Source: Kiritimatiellales bacterium (GTDB lineage: Bacteria > Verrucomicrobiota > Kiritimatiellia > Kiritimatiellales > Pontiellaceae). Taken from it: 5,769 bases of DNA. This document shows positions 1-5,769 of the stretch, in pieces. Position 1 is the first letter of the stretch. The number at the start of each line of letters is the position of its first letter. The notes beneath the pieces are model-generated. The model worked only from the letters and a program-made list of their open reading frames with translations, was not told the origin of the DNA and did not search any database. The stretch is from positions 1 through 5,769 of the forward strand of contig DAOUQA010000136.1 of the NCBI GenBank assembly GCA_030625905.1, given 5' to 3'. A program made the translations under genes and the position numbers.

Positions 1-126
1 ATAGTTTTAATTCACACATCCGCAGTGAATTACGAATTACGAATTACTCATTATATCTACTGGCACACCCGTTGCTATAGGGCGGTCGTCGAACATGACA
101 CCAGATTTTAAAAAAGGAGACTAATT
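1..126. other. dnaK upstream spacer with hairpin and GAATTAC tandem repeat
   Basis: No coding region is supported here. AATTCAC (9-15) is perfectly complementary to GTGAATT (25-31), giving a 7-bp stem with a 9-base loop. Three head-to-tail copies of GAATTAC follow at 27-47, the first sharing bases with the right stem arm. A sigma-54-type promoter lies at 61-76. The AT-rich repeat resembles the degenerate repeats in the other spacers of this window. Whatever lies further upstream is outside the window, so an activator site cannot be ruled in or out. Confidence 0.6.
61..76 (+). promoter_or_regulatory. Candidate sigma-54 (RpoN) -24/-12 promoter of dnaK
   Basis: TGGCAC (61-66), five bases, then TTGCT (72-76). 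The -24 GG (62-63) and the -12 GC (74-75) are separated by exactly the 10 bases of the RpoN consensus, and a pyrimidine precedes the TGGCAC block. The expected start of transcription is near 87, giving a leader of about 40 bases that contains the dnaK ribosome binding site. No convincing sigma-70 promoter or CIRCE operator was seen in 1-126. If real, dnaK transcription would need RpoN and an ATP-dependent enhancer-binding activator. The consensus match and position are seen; function is inferred. Confidence 0.65.
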
Positions 127-2073
127 ATGAGCACAGCAGGATCTAAAGTATTGGGTATCGACCTCGGCACCACAAACTCGTGCATGGCCGTGATGGAAGG
201 CGGCGAGCCGACCGTAATCCCGAACTCGGAGGGCGGACGCACTACGCCGTCGATCGTGGCGTTCACAAAAAGCGGAGAGCGCTTGGTTGGAACCGCGGCG
301 AAGCGCCAGGCGGTAACCAATCCGCAGCACACGGTCTTTTCGATCAAACGTTTCATGGGTCGTAAGTTTGACGAGGTGGGAAACGAGATCCATCTGGTTC
401 CCTACAACGTGGTGAAGGCGAAGAATGGTGATGCGCACGTTAAAATCGACGACAAGGTTTATTCGCCGCCGGAAATCTCGGCGATGATCCTCCAGAAGAT
501 GAAGGCGGACGCGGAGGCATACCTCGGCGAAACGGTTTCGCAGGCGGTCATCACGGTTCCGGCCTACTTCAACGATTCCCAGCGCCAGGCCACCAAGGAC
601 GCGGGCAAGATTGCCGGCCTTGAAGTGCTGCGCATCATCAACGAGCCGACCGCGGCGTCGCTGGCCTATGGCCTCGACAAGAAGTCGGAAGAAAAGATCG
701 CGATCTACGATCTCGGTGGCGGCACGTTCGACGTGTCGATCCTCGACATTGGCGATGGCGTTTTCGAAGTAACTGCAACGAGCGGCGACGGCCACCTTGG
801 CGGCGACGACTTCGACCAGAAGATCATCCAATGGCTCGTGGCCGACTTCAAGAAGGAGCAGGGCATTGACCTTTCCGCCGATCCGATGGTGCTACAGCGC
901 TTGAAGGAAGCGGCCGAAAAGGCGAAGTGTGAACTTTCCAGCTCGCAGCAGACCGAGATCAACCTGCCGTTCATCACGGCGGATGCCAGCGGCCCGAAGC
1001 ACTTGAATGTTGCGCTGAGCCGCGCGAAGCTCGAAGAGCTGTGCGACGAGCTGATCACCAAGGCGATCTCACCGGTGCGCACCTGCCTGAAAGATTCCGG
1101 GCTGAGCGCTTCGGAAATCAACGAAGTGATTCTCGTGGGGGGTTCCACCCGTATGCCGAAGGTGCAGGATTCCGTGAAGGAAATATTTGGGAAGGAGCCG
1201 CACAAGGGCGTGAACCCGGACGAAGTGGTTTCCATTGGTGCCTCGATCCAGGGCGGCGTGCTTAAGGGCGAAGTGAAGGACGTGCTTCTTCTCGATGTTA
1301 CCCCGCTGACGCTGGGCATTGAAACGCTGGGCGGCGTATTCACCCCGCTCATCGAGCGCAACACCACCATTCCGGCGAAGAAGAACGAAATCTTCTCGAC
1401 CGCCGCCGACAACCAGCCGGCCGTGGAAATCCACGTCCTGCAGGGTGAGCGCAAGATGGCCACGGCCAACAAAACCCTCGACCGCTTCAACCTCGATGGA
1501 ATTCCGCAGGCGCCGCGCGGTACGCCGCAGATCGAGGTGACGTTCGATATCGATGCCAACGGCATTGTGAAGGTCAGCGCAAAGGATCTGGGTACCGGAA
1601 AGTCGCAGCACATCACGATCACGGATTCGAGTGGCCTGTCCGACGAGGAAGTCGACCAGATGGTGAAGGATGCCGAGGCCCACGCGGCCGAGGACGAAAA
1701 GCTGCGCGAAAAAGTCGACCTGAAAAACCAGGCGGACTCCACCGTGTTCCAGACGGAAAAATTCCTGAAGGAAAATGGGGATAAGATTTCGGACGAGCAG
1801 AAGGCCGAAGTCGAAGCCGCCATCGAACCGGTGAAGAAGGCGCTGGAGGCCGAGGACTATGAGGCGATGAAGACGACCCTCGATACGCTGAATGAAAAGA
1901 TGCAGGCCGCCGCGACCGAGATGTATTCCCAGGCGCAGGCCCAACCGGGTGCCGAAGGTGCTCCGGGTGCGGACATGGGCGGTGACGCCGCCGGCGGTGA
2001 AAAGCAGGCATCGGATGTTGAGGAAGCCGACTTCGAAATGGTCGATGAAGACGAAGACAAGAAGAAGAAATAG
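127..2073 (+). CDS. dnaK: Chaperone protein DnaK (Hsp70)
   Basis: ATP-dependent cytosolic Hsp70 chaperone that binds exposed hydrophobic segments of nascent or stress-unfolded proteins and cycles with DnaJ and GrpE. The 648-residue product is of normal DnaK length. The nucleotide-binding domain (about 1-384) shows phosphate-1 motif GIDLGTTNS (10-18), phosphate-2 motif YDLGGGTFD (194-202) and adenosine motif VGGSTRMP (337-344). The interdomain linker DVLLLDVTP is at 385-393, followed by the beta substrate-binding domain (about 395-505), a helical lid to about 600, and a Gly/Ala-rich tail from 599. The acidic terminus SDVEEADFEMVD (629-640) is followed by EDED and four lysines, comparable to the EEV-type end of proteobacterial DnaK. 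The start is fixed by AAGGAGA at 114-120, six bases before ATG. grpE and dnaJ are not adjacent downstream; groES follows instead. A sigma-54-like promoter precedes the gene. Confidence 0.99.
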   Translation: MSTAGSKVLGIDLGTTNSCMAVMEGGEPTVIPNSEGGRTTPSIVAFTKSGERLVGTAAKRQAVTNPQHTVFSIKRFMGRKFDEVGNEIHLVPYNVVKAKNGDAHVKIDDKVYSPPEISAMILQKMKADAEAYLGETVSQAVITVPAYFNDSQRQATKDAGKIAGLEVLRIINEPTAASLAYGLDKKSEEKIAIYDLGGGTFDVSILDIGDGVFEVTATSGDGHLGGDDFDQKIIQWLVADFKKEQGIDLSADPMVLQRLKEAAEKAKCELSSSQQTEINLPFITADASGPKHLNVALSRAKLEELCDELITKAISPVRTCLKDSGLSASEINEVILVGGSTRMPKVQDSVKEIFGKEPHKGVNPDEVVSIGASIQGGVLKGEVKDVLLLDVTPLTLGIETLGGVFTPLIERNTTIPAKKNEIFSTAADNQPAVEIHVLQGERKMATANKTLDRFNLDGIPQAPRGTPQIEVTFDIDANGIVKVSAKDLGTGKSQHITITDSSGLSDEEVDQMVKDAEAHAAEDEKLREKVDLKNQADSTVFQTEKFLKENGDKISDEQKAEVEAAIEPVKKALEAEDYEAMKTTLDTLNEKMQAAATEMYSQAQAQPGAEGAPGADMGGDAAGGEKQASDVEEADFEMVDEDEDKKKK

Positions 2074-2081
2074 AACCGTAG

Positions 2082-2163
2082 AATAACGAACAGGGAATGA
2101 TGAATTTCGAAGGAATTATTTCGTCATTCGGAGTTCCTTGCTCGACATTCGATATTCGTTTTT
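2082..2163. repeat. Long imperfect palindrome between dnaK and groES, possible terminator
   Basis: The two halves of this spacer are interrupted reverse complements. AACGAA (2085-2090) pairs with TTCGTT (2155-2160), GAATG (2095-2099) with CATTC (2146-2150), and AAGGAATT (2110-2117) with AGTTCCTT (2132-2139, one wobble). The gap between the first two blocks is four bases on both sides. The right arm runs into five Ts (2159-2163), so the RNA could act as a weak intrinsic terminator for dnaK. The alternative is a degenerate interspersed repeat with no role. No convincing promoter for groES was identified here. Confidence 0.55.
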
Positions 2164-2197
2164 AAATTAGTGTAACCAACAAAGGAGAGAAGTATCC

Positions 2198-2485
2198 ATG
2201 AAGATCAAACCATTGGGTGAACGCGTACTGGTTGAACCAGTGAAGGAAGAGGAAGTTGCAAAGGGCGGGATCATTATTCCGGACTCGGCAAAGGAAAAGC
2301 CGCAGGAAGGCAAAGTCATTGCAGTTGGCACCGGCAAGATCGATGACACCGGCAAGAAAATCCCGTTCAACGTCAAGAAGGGCGATATCGTGCTGATGCC
2401 GAAGTACGGAGGCACCGAAGTCAAAGTGAACGGCAAGGAATACCAGATCATGCGCGAAGACGACATCCTCGCGGTAATTGGATAG
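2198..2485 (+). CDS. groES: Co-chaperonin GroES (Cpn10)
   Basis: Forms the heptameric lid that closes the GroEL chamber during the ATP-driven folding cycle in the cytosol. The product is 95 residues, the normal Cpn10 length. It opens with the family signature MKIKPLGERVLVEP. The mobile loop (about 17-34) contains the GroEL-contacting hydrophobic stretch GGIII (23-27), and a typical GDIVLMPKYGG core and EDDILAVIG terminus follow. AAAGGAGAG (2181-2189) places a strong ribosome binding site before ATG 2198. groEL starts 89 bases after the stop, so the two are almost certainly cotranscribed as in most bacteria. No CIRCE inverted repeat was seen in the 124-base spacer after dnaK. Transcription from dnaK through the palindromic spacer, or from an undetected promoter, are both possible. 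Confidence 0.98.
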   Translation: MKIKPLGERVLVEPVKEEEVAKGGIIIPDSAKEKPQEGKVIAVGTGKIDDTGKKIPFNVKKGDIVLMPKYGGTEVKVNGKEYQIMREDDILAVIG

Positions 2486-2556
2486 TTTTAGGTTGTTGAG
2501 TGTTGGTTGCTGGGGGTTCTTCCTTAACAACTAGCAACGAATAGCTATCAACTAAT
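2486..2556. repeat. Imperfect palindrome between groES and groEL
   Basis: The left half is rich in GTTG/GTTGCT and the right half in CAAC/AGCAAC. GTTGCT (2506-2511) pairs with AGCAAC (2533-2538) and GTT (2516-2518) with AAC (2526-2528), around the loop 2519-2525. More distal pairing (TTAG near 2488-2491 with CTAA at 2552-2555) is interrupted. It occupies nearly all of the spacer and ends a few bases before the groEL ribosome binding site at 2561. Its base pattern differs from the TTCGAA-type palindromes elsewhere in the window, suggesting a second repeat family. With no T tract after the stem it is unlikely to terminate transcription, but it could stabilise an mRNA end or modulate groES/groEL ratios. 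Confidence 0.5.
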
Positions 2557-2574
2557 ATTTAGGAGAAAAAGATT

Positions 2575-4209
<1,635 letters not shown>

Positions 4210-4213
4210 AAAT

Positions 4214-4277
4214 GCAAATCTTGGAGTGCGTTAGCATTGCTTCGCAAGTGGCTCGCCGCACTCCACGGTTAATTTGC
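4214..4277. repeat. Nested hairpin element downstream of groEL, REP-like
   Basis: TGGAGTGCG (4222-4230) is perfectly complementary to CGCACTCCA (4257-4265). Outside it GCAAAT (4214-4219) pairs with ATTTGC (4272-4277), and inside it TTGC (4237-4240) pairs with GCAA (4244-4247) around TTC, with AGC (4233-4235) and GCT (4251-4253) also complementary. The result is one long stem with internal loops and no T tract, so it is not a classical intrinsic terminator. It may be a REP/BIME-type repeat or a 3'-end stabiliser of the groESL mRNA. The structure is seen; the class is inferred. Confidence 0.6.
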
Positions 4278-4289
4278 CGAAAATGGCGT

Positions 4290-4317
4290 TTGACGCTGAA
4301 AAACGGGGTGCTATACT
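4290..4317 (+). promoter_or_regulatory. Sigma-70-type promoter for rpoZ, inside the groEL terminator
   Basis: -35 box TTGACG (4290-4295), 16-base spacer, -10 box TATACT (4312-4317); each box is five of six to consensus. TGC directly before the -10 box supplies an extended -10 (TGn). Transcription should start near 4324, leaving a leader of about 34 bases with the rpoZ ribosome binding site. The -10 box is also the loop of the intrinsic terminator at 4299-4331, so both signals share the same bases. Confidence 0.75.
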
Positions 4318-4331
4318 GCGCCCCGTTTTTT
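4299..4331 (+). terminator. Intrinsic terminator of groESL
   Basis: AAAAACGGGG (4299-4308) pairs perfectly with CCCCGTTTTT (4321-4330). The stem extends inward through TGC (4309-4311) and GCG (4318-4320) with one wobble, closing on the loop TATACT. Six Ts end the element (4326-4331). This is a strong GC-rich stem with a T tract. Because the left arm begins with five As, the element should also terminate transcription arriving from the right on the opposite strand. Confidence 0.9.
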
Positions 4332-4332
4332 A

Positions 4333-4348
4333 CCCCCCCCAAGGAGGG
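4333..4348 (+). promoter_or_regulatory. C8 tract and ribosome binding site of rpoZ
   Basis: Eight consecutive Cs (4333-4340) abut a near-perfect Shine-Dalgarno AAGGAGGG (4341-4348), about ten bases before ATG 4358. This site sets the rpoZ start: the longer reading from 4274 would begin upstream of the terminator and promoter and has no ribosome binding site. The C run and the G-rich site are adjacent and partly complementary. Confidence 0.8.
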
Positions 4349-4357
4349 AAATCGCAT

Positions 4358-4612
4358 ATGAATATGGAATATATGGATAAGGCCGTGGAAAAGATTACCA
4401 ACATTCCGATGCTGGTTAATTTAATCTCGTATCGCACCCGCCAGCTCAATGCAGGTGTCCGTCCGATGGTTAAGAAGGATCATCCCGAACAGGATAACCA
4501 CGATATTGTGCTCAAGGAAATCTGCGAAGGGCTTCTGACCGTCGAAATGGCTCTTTCGCAGGAAGAGGCCGAGGCTCCTGGACTCGATTTCGACACATCG
4601 ATCCTTCTGTAG
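4358..4612 (+). CDS. rpoZ: DNA-directed RNA polymerase subunit omega
   Basis: Small subunit that binds and stabilises the beta-prime subunit during RNA polymerase assembly. The 84-residue product resembles the E. coli omega conserved core: DKAVEKITN (7-15) matches the DAVEKIGN-type N-terminal helix, LVNLISYRTRQLNAG (19-33) matches the LV..AARRARQ..VGG helix, and IVLKEICEGLL (50-60) matches the VIALREIEEGLI helix. The C-terminal 24 residues are acidic and poorly conserved, as usual for omega. Start 4358 is chosen for its ribosome binding site at 4341-4348; ATGs at 4364 and 4373 are in frame but worse spaced. It has its own promoter and is set off from groEL by a terminator, so it is probably an independent unit. 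Identification rests on short motifs in a small protein, so some doubt remains. Confidence 0.85.
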   Translation: MNMEYMDKAVEKITNIPMLVNLISYRTRQLNAGVRPMVKKDHPEQDNHDIVLKEICEGLLTVEMALSQEEAEAPGLDFDTSILL

Positions 4613-4614
4613 AA

Positions 4615-4748
4615 GGAAATTCTAATTTCGAATATCTAAATTCTAAACAAATTGGAATTTCGAAAGGCTCAAAGCTCCAAGGTTTTGAGCTTTTCTATTT
4701 TAAGATTGGTTTTTGTTTCGGATTTCGAGCTTAGGGTTTAGGATTTCC
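4615..4748. repeat. Long imperfect inverted repeat filling the rpoZ-smpB spacer
   Basis: Left arm 4615-4673 and right arm 4684-4748 are degenerate reverse complements. GGAAATTCTAA (4615-4625) matches TTAGGATTTCC (4738-4748) with one G-T wobble, CTAAACAAA (4643-4651) matches TTTGTTTCG (4712-4720) with one mismatch, and the centre is the near-perfect stem 4662-4695. The element starts two bases after the rpoZ stop and ends just before the smpB ATG. Its TTCGAA/CTAAATTC/GGATTTCG vocabulary is AT-rich and unlike the flanking genes. It is best read as an inserted or decayed interspersed palindromic element; no transposase or target duplication is visible. Confidence 0.6.
4662..4701 (+). terminator. 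Probable terminator of rpoZ in the repeat centre
   Basis: GAAAGGCTCAAA (4662-4673) pairs with TTTGAGCTTTTC (4684-4695), a 12-bp stem with one G-T wobble and a 10-base loop, followed by TATTTT (4696-4701). The stem is fairly AT-rich and the T run is interrupted by an A, so termination may be partial and some rpoZ transcripts could continue into smpB. Confidence 0.55.
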
Positions 4749-4753
4749 AATCC
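4741..4753 (+). promoter_or_regulatory. Small hairpin directly before the smpB start codon
   Basis: GGATT (4741-4745) pairs perfectly with AATCC (4749-4753) around TCC, ending one base before ATG 4755. The only Shine-Dalgarno-like bases nearby, AGGA (4740-4743), fall within this stem and sit about eleven bases from the ATG. The same bases can alternatively pair with 4615-4625, the far arm of the repeat. Any effect on initiation is inferred. Confidence 0.4.
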
Positions 4754-4754
4754 A

Positions 4755-5249
4755 ATGGCTGGAAAAAATAAAAAAAAGAAGAACGGTTCCGGTGCGGGCG
4801 TGCTGGCCTCCAACCGGAAGGCGCAGCGCGATTACCATATATTGGAAAAGATCGAAGCGGGCATTGTGCTGACGGGTACTGAGGTAAAATCCGTCAAGCA
4901 GGGGAACGTCAGTGTCCAGGAGGGCTATGTCCACGTCGACGACCATATGGAAGCCTGGCTGGTTGGCTGCACCATCCAGCCCTACGACCACGGCAATGTT
5001 TTCAACCACAACCAGACCCGCGAACGCAAGCTGCTGCTGCACCGCAAGGAAATCGCGCGCCTTTACGGGAAGATCCGCGAAAAGGGGCTGACCATTGTTC
5101 CACTCAAGATGTATCTCGTGCGCGGCAAGGTGAAGGTGAAGGTTGGTCTTGCCAAGGGCAAGAACGTGGTCGACAAGCGCGATACCATTAAAACGCGCGA
5201 GGCCGACCGTGACTCCCAGCGCGCCATGCGTAGCCATAACCATCGCTAA
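4755..5249 (+). CDS. smpB: SsrA-binding protein SmpB
   Basis: Binds the tRNA-like domain of tmRNA (ssrA) and carries it to ribosomes stalled on mRNAs without a stop codon, enabling trans-translation and tagging of the nascent chain. The 164-residue product is of normal size (E. coli about 160). A lysine-rich N-terminus (4-9) precedes the beta-barrel, with NRKAQRDYHILEKIEAG (20-36), GTEVKS (41-46), YDHGNVFNHNQTRERKLLLH and the basic LVRGKVKVKVGLAKGK. The C-terminal tail KRDTIKTREADRDSQR, which enters the mRNA channel and decoding centre, begins at 141. ATG 4755 is chosen because the in-frame TTG at 4713 would add residues encoded by the repeat arm and unlike SmpB. The start lacks a clear ribosome binding site, unlike every other gene here. 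No tmRNA gene lies in the window. Confidence 0.97.
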   Translation: MAGKNKKKKNGSGAGVLASNRKAQRDYHILEKIEAGIVLTGTEVKSVKQGNVSVQEGYVHVDDHMEAWLVGCTIQPYDHGNVFNHNQTRERKLLLHRKEIARLYGKIREKGLTIVPLKMYLVRGKVKVKVGLAKGKNVVDKRDTIKTREADRDSQRAMRSHNHR

Positions 5250-5415
5250 CTTTCCCCTTAATTCGTGGAAAGGGCTTGGATTTGGCAATATTGCCAGAGA
5301 AATGGGTTGCAAGGGATAGGGGCAAGTGCAAGATTAAGTATCGGTTTATCGGCAACGGTCGCGATGGGCGCGGTGATTGGATTTTAGGGAGCGAATCAAC
5401 AGGAGGAAAGCTCGG
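5250..5415. other. Spacer after smpB: weak hairpin, no clear promoter
   Basis: CTTTCC (5250-5255) pairs with GGAAAG (5267-5272) right after the smpB stop, but no T tract follows, so it is a poor terminator. A perfect palindrome lies at 5283-5296. AGGAGG at 5401-5406 serves the next gene. I see no sigma-70 or sigma-54 promoter of good quality and no small gene in this stretch. Confidence 0.5.
5283..5296. promoter_or_regulatory. Perfect 14-base palindrome, possible operator
   Basis: TGGCAATATTGCCA is fully self-complementary with no loop, a shape more typical of a dimeric regulator site than an RNA hairpin. It lies 34 bases after the smpB stop and 120 bases before the next start codon. No regulator can be assigned. 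The GG and GC are seven bases apart, which excludes a sigma-54 promoter. Confidence 0.35.
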
Positions 5416-5769
5416 ATGAAAAAAGCAATGATTATTGGAATGGTGGCTGTATTGGTGGTTGGAGGGGCAATCGCCCAAGATGGCGTGGTTATGGTGAACC
5501 AAGGCGCTTCGGAAGCTTCTGAAACCCAGGTAACGCTTGAAGCCGCACTTGTTTCCTCGCATGTATGGCGCGGTCAGGTTCAGAACAACGACTTTGTATT
5601 CCAACCGCAGATGACCGCCTCGCAATATGGCGTCAGCATCAATGTCTGGGGCAACCTTGACATGGGCAAGAGCTCCAATGGTACCCAGGGCGACTTTTCC
5701 GAGATCGACCTGTCGCTGGCCTACACCCTGCCGCTCAACATCAACGAAGTGGTGTTCGATATCGGCCTG
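5416..5769 (+). CDS. Putative outer-membrane beta-barrel protein, N-terminal part
   Basis: Open reading frame of 118 codons running off the right edge, so the C-terminus is unknown. AGGAGG (5401-5406) lies nine bases before ATG 5416. Residues 1-20 are a clear Sec signal peptide: MKK, a hydrophobic core, and the cleavage motif AIA before Gln21. After a polar stretch, residues about 39 onward show alternating strand-like segments with aromatic residues, including SSHVWRGQ, YGVSINVWGNLDMG and SEIDLSLAYTLPL. This resembles barrel proteins that start with a 'vasdYvfRG'-type strand followed by 'WGsnvd' and 'EIDLyaGY' (the Gcw_chp/TIGR02001-like group), so an outer-membrane location is likely. That assignment is from recalled patterns only, and the substrate or role is unknown. 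It is separated from smpB by 166 bases and is probably a separate unit. Confidence 0.75.
   Translation, partial: MKKAMIIGMVAVLVVGGAIAQDGVVMVNQGASEASETQVTLEAALVSSHVWRGQVQNNDFVFQPQMTASQYGVSINVWGNLDMGKSSNGTQGDFSEIDLSLAYTLPLNINEVVFDIGL

Noticed and set aside
27..47. GAATTAC tandem units considered as a CRISPR-like or iteron array
   Set aside because: Units are seven bases, contiguous without spacers and only three in number, and no replication or cas gene is nearby.
705..1823. A 372-residue open frame on the minus strand within dnaK
   Set aside because: Long antisense frames opposite dnaK are a known by-product of its codon usage. The translation is Ser/Arg-rich and low in complexity, and no start signal supports it.
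1069..1944. A 291-residue minus-strand open frame and a 236-residue one at 121-831, also inside dnaK
   Set aside because: Both are Arg/Leu/His-rich shadows of the dnaK reading frame with no recognisable domain or ribosome binding site.
2130..2141. Sigma-54-like site before groES (GG at 2130-2131, TTGC at 2138-2141)
   Set aside because: GG and GC are eight bases apart instead of ten, and the flanking -24 bases do not match.
2138..2170. Possible sigma-70 promoter for groES (TTGCTC with TTAAAT 18 bases later)
   Set aside because: Both boxes match consensus poorly and the region is AT-rich and repeat-derived, so chance matches are expected.
4274..4357. N-terminal extension of rpoZ by 28 residues
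   Set aside because: It would translate through the groESL terminator and rpoZ promoter, upstream of the expected transcript start, and omega proteins lack such an extension.
4713..4754. TTG start giving SmpB 14 more residues
   Set aside because: The extra residues are encoded by the repeat arm and do not resemble SmpB; ATG 4755 gives the normal family length.
5250..5272. Terminator directly after smpB
   Set aside because: The CTTTCC/GGAAAG stem is only six base pairs with an 11-base loop and no T tract follows.

Overview
The window is a piece of a bacterial chromosome carrying five complete housekeeping genes and one gene cut by the right edge, all on the + strand: dnaK (Hsp70), groES, groEL, an omega subunit of RNA polymerase (rpoZ), smpB (tmRNA partner), and the first 118 codons of a signal-peptide-bearing, probably outer-membrane protein. 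An outer-membrane-type protein implies a Gram-negative cell. The coding DNA is moderately GC-rich and the spacers are clearly AT-richer. The degenerate TTCGAA/ATTCGAAAT-type palindromic spacers recall intergenic DNA of PVC-group genomes (Kiritimatiellota, Verrucomicrobiota, Lentisphaerota). That placement is an impression from memory, not a phylogenetic result.

Layout: 1-126 is the dnaK leader, with a hairpin overlapping three tandem GAATTAC units and then a sequence matching the sigma-54 -24/-12 consensus (61-76). dnaK (127-2073) is followed by a long imperfect palindrome (2082-2163), groES (2198-2485), a second, unrelated imperfect palindrome (2486-2556) and groEL (2575-4209). Between groEL and rpoZ lie a nested hairpin without a T tract (4214-4277) and a strong intrinsic terminator (4299-4331). 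The loop of that terminator is the -10 box of a good sigma-70 promoter reading into rpoZ (4358-4612). The rpoZ-smpB spacer is almost entirely a third imperfect palindrome, ending seven bases before the smpB ATG (4755-5249). A 166-base spacer with a perfect 14-base palindrome leads to the truncated gene at 5416.

Functionally this is a protein-quality-control cluster: DnaK for nascent and stress-unfolded chains, GroEL/ES for chamber folding, and SmpB for rescue of stalled ribosomes, with a small RNA polymerase subunit between them. No grpE, dnaJ or hrcA lies in the window and no CIRCE operator was seen, so the usual HrcA control is not visible here. The genes themselves are ordinary. The points of interest are regulatory and structural: the sigma-54-type dnaK promoter, the promoter nested in a terminator, and spacers made of long degenerate inverted repeats. 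I found no new multi-gene system.
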